A stretch of DNA of 64,000 nucleotides from Flavobacterium sp. LC2016-23. Lineage in GTDB: Bacteria; Bacteroidota; Bacteroidia; Flavobacteriales; Flavobacteriaceae. How positions within the stretch are numbered: the first letter of the stretch is position 1; each line of letters opens with the position of its first letter. This document shows, piece by piece, positions 60,991 to 64,000 of the stretch. Made by a program: the position numbers and the translations under genes. The notes under the pieces are model-generated. The model did not search any database, was not told the origin of the DNA, and saw only the letters and a program-made list of their open reading frames with translations. Location: the NCBI RefSeq assembly GCF_009674775.1, contig NZ_WKKE01000005.1:165175-229174 (forward strand), in the 5' to 3' direction.

Positions 60991-61386
60991 TTACTTTGGA
61001 CTCGTAGCAATCACAAACTTCAGATTGTTCTTCACTCCTATTTGCAGTACATCTACTAAATCCTGAACCTGCAAATTAAACGGAATACGAACGACAACAG
61101 TCTGTTGTTTATCGGCACCAATTTTAGCCATTAAGGAAGTCTCCAGGTTTTCAAAATCTACGGGTTCCTTGTCGATGTAGAATTTTTTATCTTCCGTAAC
61201 GGATAAACTGATGAGTTGTTTATTCGTTTTTTCATTGGCTTTGGCTTTTGGCAAGGTCATCTTGATCACATTAGGATTTGCCAGCGTTGAGATAATTAAG
61301 AAAAACAACAGCAGGAAAAACATAATATCACTTAACGACGAAGTGGCTACCTCGGCATGAAATCTTCTTTTTCTTTTAATAGACAT
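60991..61386 (-). CDS. exbD: ExbD/TolR biopolymer transport protein
   Basis: 131 residues. One N-terminal membrane segment with the proton-path Asp: TSSLSDIMFFLLLFFLIISTL (Asp19), then a periplasmic domain (KANEKTNKQLISLSVTEDKKFYIDKEPVDFENLETSLMAKI). Partner of ExbB (upstream, 3 bases away) and TonB. Confidence 0.9.
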   Translation of the reverse strand: MSIKRKRRFHAEVATSSLSDIMFFLLLFFLIISTLANPNVIKMTLPKAKANEKTNKQLISLSVTEDKKFYIDKEPVDFENLETSLMAKIGADKQQTVVVRIPFNLQVQDLVDVLQIGVKNNLKFVIATSPK

Positions 61387-61389
61387 ACC

Positions 61390-62085
61390 TTATGCTCTTT
61401 GAATTATATTGACAAATTCTAATATTTGCTTTTGAATTTTTAAGGCAAAATCATCAATTTTTCCGTTCAGTAAGTGATAGGCACTATACGCAATAATACC
61501 CACAATTAACCCGGATCCGCTACTGATCATTTTTTCGTACAAACCTCCTGAGATATTACCAATACTGATATTCTCCGTAACCGAAATGCTGTAGAAGATC
61601 TTAATAACCCCGGAAATAGTTCCGATAAAACCTAAAGTTGGTGCGATACCGGCAATAAGTCCTAAGTGACCTAACCGTCTTTCCATTTCACCAATTTCAA
61701 TATCAGCAGCACGATCCATGTTGGATTCGATTTCAGCAATTGGCCTTCCTATGACTAAAACACCTTCTTTGAGGATATTTCCGGCAGCGGTATTGCTTCT
61801 TTCCACGATGGTTCTGGCCAGTTCAATATTTCCCGCATTCAGCTTATCCCCTACATCCTGCATTAGTCTGCCGTCAATTTTAGACGCTTTGCTGATGTAT
61901 AAATAACGTTCTATAATCACGTAAAAAGTATAAAATAACAAAAGGGCAATCGGTATCAGAAAAAAACCTCCTTTTAAGATAAATCCTAAAACAGAGATTT
62001 CGGTATTGGGAGCAATTTTTTCGACTACTACGTTAGATGCGGCGTTTGCGAGAGTATCTGCCTGTAATTGAATGAAGCTTAACAT
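61390..62085 (-). CDS. exbB: ExbB/TolQ/MotA proton-channel protein
   Basis: 231 residues, three membrane segments: ILKGGFFLIPIALLLFYTFYVIIERYLY, LGLIAGIAPTLGFIGTISGVIKIFYSI and KMISSGSGLIVGIIAYSAYHLL, with the family cytosolic loop between the first and second (SIDGRLMQDVGDKLNAG; EIGEMERRLGHL). Forms the proton channel with ExbD to energise TonB. The cluster exbB-exbD is transcribed away from folC, divergent with a 130-base gap. Confidence 0.9.
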   Translation of the reverse strand: MLSFIQLQADTLANAASNVVVEKIAPNTEISVLGFILKGGFFLIPIALLLFYTFYVIIERYLYISKASKIDGRLMQDVGDKLNAGNIELARTIVERSNTAAGNILKEGVLVIGRPIAEIESNMDRAADIEIGEMERRLGHLGLIAGIAPTLGFIGTISGVIKIFYSISVTENISIGNISGGLYEKMISSGSGLIVGIIAYSAYHLLNGKIDDFALKIQKQILEFVNIIQRA

Positions 62086-62215
62086 ATTTTAATTCGTGTT
62101 TTTAATAATTAATTCTAAAAAATATTTCAATTTTGCACTAAAGATAATTTTCATTGTAATAGTAAACTAAAAAAAAGGGAAATTATTTCAATTCATCACT
62201 ACTTTATCAAATAAA

Positions 62216-63442
62216 ATGAACTATCAAGAGACCACCAATTGGATGTTTAACCAATTGCCCATGTATCAGCTTCAGGGTGCTTCGGCGTACAAAGAAGATT
62301 TAACCAACATCAGGCTTCTGGCGGAACATCTCGGCCATCCCGAACGTGACCTAAAATGCATACATGTAGCAGGAACCAACGGAAAAGGCTCGACCTCGCA
62401 TATGCTGGCTTCGGTTTTACAGGAATCGGGGTACAAAGTCGGATTGTACACGTCACCGCATCTCAAAGATTTCAGGGAACGAATTAAAATAAACGGTATT
62501 GAAATCTCAGAAGATTTTGTCTGTGAATTCGTTGCTAAACACAAAGAGTTTTTTGAAGCTAACGACATGAGTTTTTTCGAAATGTCGGTTGGTCTGGCTT
62601 TCGATTATTTTGCCTCCGAAAAAACAGACATCGCCATTATAGAAGTGGGACTTGGCGGACGTCTGGACGCTACTAATATTATTACTCCAATCGTTTCGGT
62701 TATTACGAATATCGACTTAGATCATACGCAGTTTTTAGGCAACACCACTACCGCAATTGCAGGAGAAAAAGCCGGAATTATTAAGCCGGACGTTCCCGTT
62801 GTCATTGGAGAATATACAGAGGAAACAGAAGCGGTATTTTTAGCGAAAGCCAAAGAAAACAATGCCCCCATTTATTTTGCTGCCGATTTAATCTCCGGAG
62901 TTTTTCCGTCTGATTTGCTTGGCGATTATCAGTTTCAAAATAAAAAAACAGTTCAGCAGGTTGTGGTGGTTTTAAACTCAAAAACTGATTTTAAAGTTTC
63001 TATTGATCATTTAAAAAACGGTTTGCTAAATACCGTAAAAAATACCGGTTTACAAGGAAGATGGCAGCAGTTGGGCCAAAATCCGAAAATAATTTGCGAC
63101 ACGGCACACAACCAACACGGACTTACCGTAGTGATGAATCAGATTAAGAAAGAAACTTTCGACAAACTGCATATTGTTTTGGGTGTGGTCAACGACAAAG
63201 ACCTCGATGCTATCCTGCCCCTTTTTCCGAAAAAAGCGCAGTACTATTTTTGCCGACCGGATTCTTCCAGAGGCCTCAGTACCGAAATTTTACAAAAAGC
63301 GGCTAAAAAATACGATTTACAAGGAGAACAATACGATTCTGTTGGCGCTGCCTTTCTGGAAGCAAAGAAAAATGCGGGCCCAAATGATTTTATTTATGTG
63401 GGCGGAAGCACTTTTGTAGTGGCGGAACTGCCTCTGAATTAA
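62216..63442 (+). CDS. folC: Folylpolyglutamate synthase / dihydrofolate synthase
   Basis: 408 residues of the Mur-ligase superfamily. P-loop CIHVAGTNGKGSTSHMLASVL, then VGLYTSPHLKDFRERIKING and IIEVGLGGRLDATNII (metal and substrate sites), NIDLDHTQFLGNT and GIIKPDVPVVIG. C-terminal: CDTAHNQHGLTVVMNQI. Adds glutamate to dihydropteroate and folates. Full length. Divergent from exbB. Confidence 0.95.
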   Translation: MNYQETTNWMFNQLPMYQLQGASAYKEDLTNIRLLAEHLGHPERDLKCIHVAGTNGKGSTSHMLASVLQESGYKVGLYTSPHLKDFRERIKINGIEISEDFVCEFVAKHKEFFEANDMSFFEMSVGLAFDYFASEKTDIAIIEVGLGGRLDATNIITPIVSVITNIDLDHTQFLGNTTTAIAGEKAGIIKPDVPVVIGEYTEETEAVFLAKAKENNAPIYFAADLISGVFPSDLLGDYQFQNKKTVQQVVVVLNSKTDFKVSIDHLKNGLLNTVKNTGLQGRWQQLGQNPKIICDTAHNQHGLTVVMNQIKKETFDKLHIVLGVVNDKDLDAILPLFPKKAQYYFCRPDSSRGLSTEILQKAAKKYDLQGEQYDSVGAAFLEAKKNAGPNDFIYVGGSTFVVAELPLN

Positions 63443-63621
63443 ACGAAGGCCAAATCCCTGCAAAAAGCGGAAATTTTTATGCTTTATAATAAATTCAGCA
63501 CCAGCGAGATAGAAACATTCCTGAAAAAACTTTAAATTTTTACAGTGTTTTCTTTGGAGAACTCGAAAACTAACGTATATTTGCACTCGCAATCACGAAA
63601 CGATAGCAGCCTAGTAAAATA
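63443..63621. other. Gap between folC and tRNA-Val
   Basis: AT-rich sequence with the tRNA promoter in its last 70 bases (63553-63583). No open frame with coding character other than a minus-strand shadow over the folC end. Confidence 0.5.
63553..63583 (+). promoter_or_regulatory. Consensus promoter of tRNA-Val
   Basis: TTTG (63553-63556), 19-base spacer, TATATTTG (63576-63583): a textbook Bacteroidota sigma-70 promoter. Start about base 63590, about 32 bases before the tRNA. Confidence 0.8.
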
Positions 63622-63696
63622 GGGCGATTAGCTCAGCTGGTTCAGAGCACCTCGTTTACACCGAGGGGGTCGGGGGTTCGAACCCCTCATCGCCCA
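63622..63696 (+). tRNA. tRNA-Val (anticodon TAC)
   Basis: Acceptor stem GGGCGAT (63622-63628) pairs with ATCGCCC (63689-63695), discriminator A at 63696. D arm GCTCAGCTGGTTCAGAGC, anticodon stem CCTCG/CGAGG with loop TTTACAC (anticodon TAC, reads GUA/GUG), and T arm GGGGG-TTCGAAC-CCCC. The CCA end is not encoded (CCG follows), so it is added after transcription. Confidence 0.95.
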
Positions 63697-63701
63697 CCGA
63701 G

Positions 63702-63734
63702 AAACTCCTTAAGAAATTAAGGAGTTTTTTTTTA
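63702..63734 (+). terminator. Terminator after tRNA-Val
   Basis: AAACTCCTTAA (63702-63712) and TTAAGGAGTTT (63717-63727), loop GAAA, followed by a T-run. Confidence 0.9.
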
Positions 63735-63799
63735 TGCTTTATATTTTTTCACATCCTTAGGATCAAGGATCAACACGAAAACCTGTGGAGTAACAAAAA

Positions 63800-64000
63800 T
63801 TAAGCATAAATATTAGTTAGTCTAAAAAGGAAGTATTCTATATTCCTAACACCTCTGAATTTTGATCTGAATGCTTTTATTTTAGCATTGAATGATTCTG
63901 CAGAGGCATTAGTGCTTCTGTTCTCAAAATAGTTTAATATGGTTTGATAATGATTCATAATTGTACGAGAGATTGTGCCGAAAGACTTAAACCCGGATTG
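63800..64000 (-). CDS. Transposase C-terminus, ISAon1 / ISL3-like, cut by window edge
   Basis: A minus-strand frame is open from the window edge to TAA at 63802-63800, giving 66 residues. The last part NRSTNASAESFNAKIKAFRSKFRGVRNIEYFLFRLTNIYA is the typical C-terminal end of DDE transposases of the ISAon1/ISL3 type (Glu of the DDE triad in SAESFNAKIK). It lies 104 bases past the end of tRNA-Val on the opposite strand. The 5' end is outside the window; whether the element is complete is unknown. An inverted terminal repeat near 63780 was looked for but not identified with confidence. Confidence 0.85.
   Translation of the reverse strand, partial: QSGFKSFGTISRTIMNHYQTILNYFENRSTNASAESFNAKIKAFRSKFRGVRNIEYFLFRLTNIYA

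Overview
The window looks like chromosomal DNA of a Flavobacterium-like member of the Bacteroidota. It is AT-rich. Several genes carry the Bacteroidota promoter form (TTTG about 19-20 bases before TAnnTTTG). Family content fits: a TonB receptor with ExbB/ExbD/TonB, S46 and M28 peptidases, a giant alpha-2-macroglobulin, a GbsR-type regulator, PixA/AidA proteins and a UbiA-like membrane protein. Most of the window is ordinary housekeeping chromosome with small accessory patches. All family calls come from reading motifs; no database search was run.

Layout. 1-7.9 kb: end of an rRNA methyltransferase (rlmB), rhomboid protease, rarA, a HAD nucleotidase with radC, a DUF1287 lipoprotein, a Mpl-type murein ligase and a TPR protein. 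8-16.7 kb: a 2,123-residue alpha-2-macroglobulin with a TonB-plug-like insert, facing an S46 peptidase gene broken by an in-frame stop between its signal peptide and its body. 16.9-27.5 kb: obg, a CBS-domain membrane protein, adk, hpt, a sugar dehydrogenase/TonB receptor/HEAT-like operon, purK and purE. 27.7-31.2 kb: M3 peptidase, a zeta-toxin-like kinase with a 53-residue partner, and a SanA/YdcF-like protein. 31.3-39.2 kb: accessory region with a c-heme-type lipoprotein, a DUF1842-like protein, a GbsR regulator with its operon, and two tandem PixA/AidA proteins. 39.6-48.1 kb: UbiA-like protein, gcvP, a ketoacyl synthase, a methyltransferase, a glycosyltransferase and an Mla-type ABC pair. 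48.2-57 kb: a long minus-strand series (SprT-like, SDR, M28, LysE-like, ATP-grasp, TANGO2-like, DinB, DoxX, YHS, peroxiredoxin, Crp, acyl-CoA dehydrogenase). 57.4-64 kb: chalcone-isomerase-like protein, amino acid dehydrogenase, tonB, exbD/exbB, folC, tRNA-Val and the 3' end of an ISAon1/ISL3-like transposase at the edge.

Regulation read from the DNA. The GbsR-type regulator has the same perfect palindrome (AAACTTTCA-N8-TGAAAGTTT) in front of itself and in front of the next operon, which suggests autoregulation plus control of 34.5-37.7 kb. Separately, the promoters of the DUF1842-like gene and the first PixA/AidA gene share a nearly identical -7 region and direct repeats spaced 21 bp apart, at exactly the same distance from the -7 box. 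This suggests one activator controls both loci and is the most novel-looking regulatory signal here.

Non-coding DNA. Intergenic regions hold several dispersed repeat families (CAGTCGCAGTTTTCAGT-like, TTGGAATTTGGAATTT-like, TTGCTTCGTTCCTCGCAA-like) and two classes of folded elements (about 1411-1502 and 60865-60978, with a decayed relative near 39511-39557) that could be structured RNAs or non-autonomous repeats.
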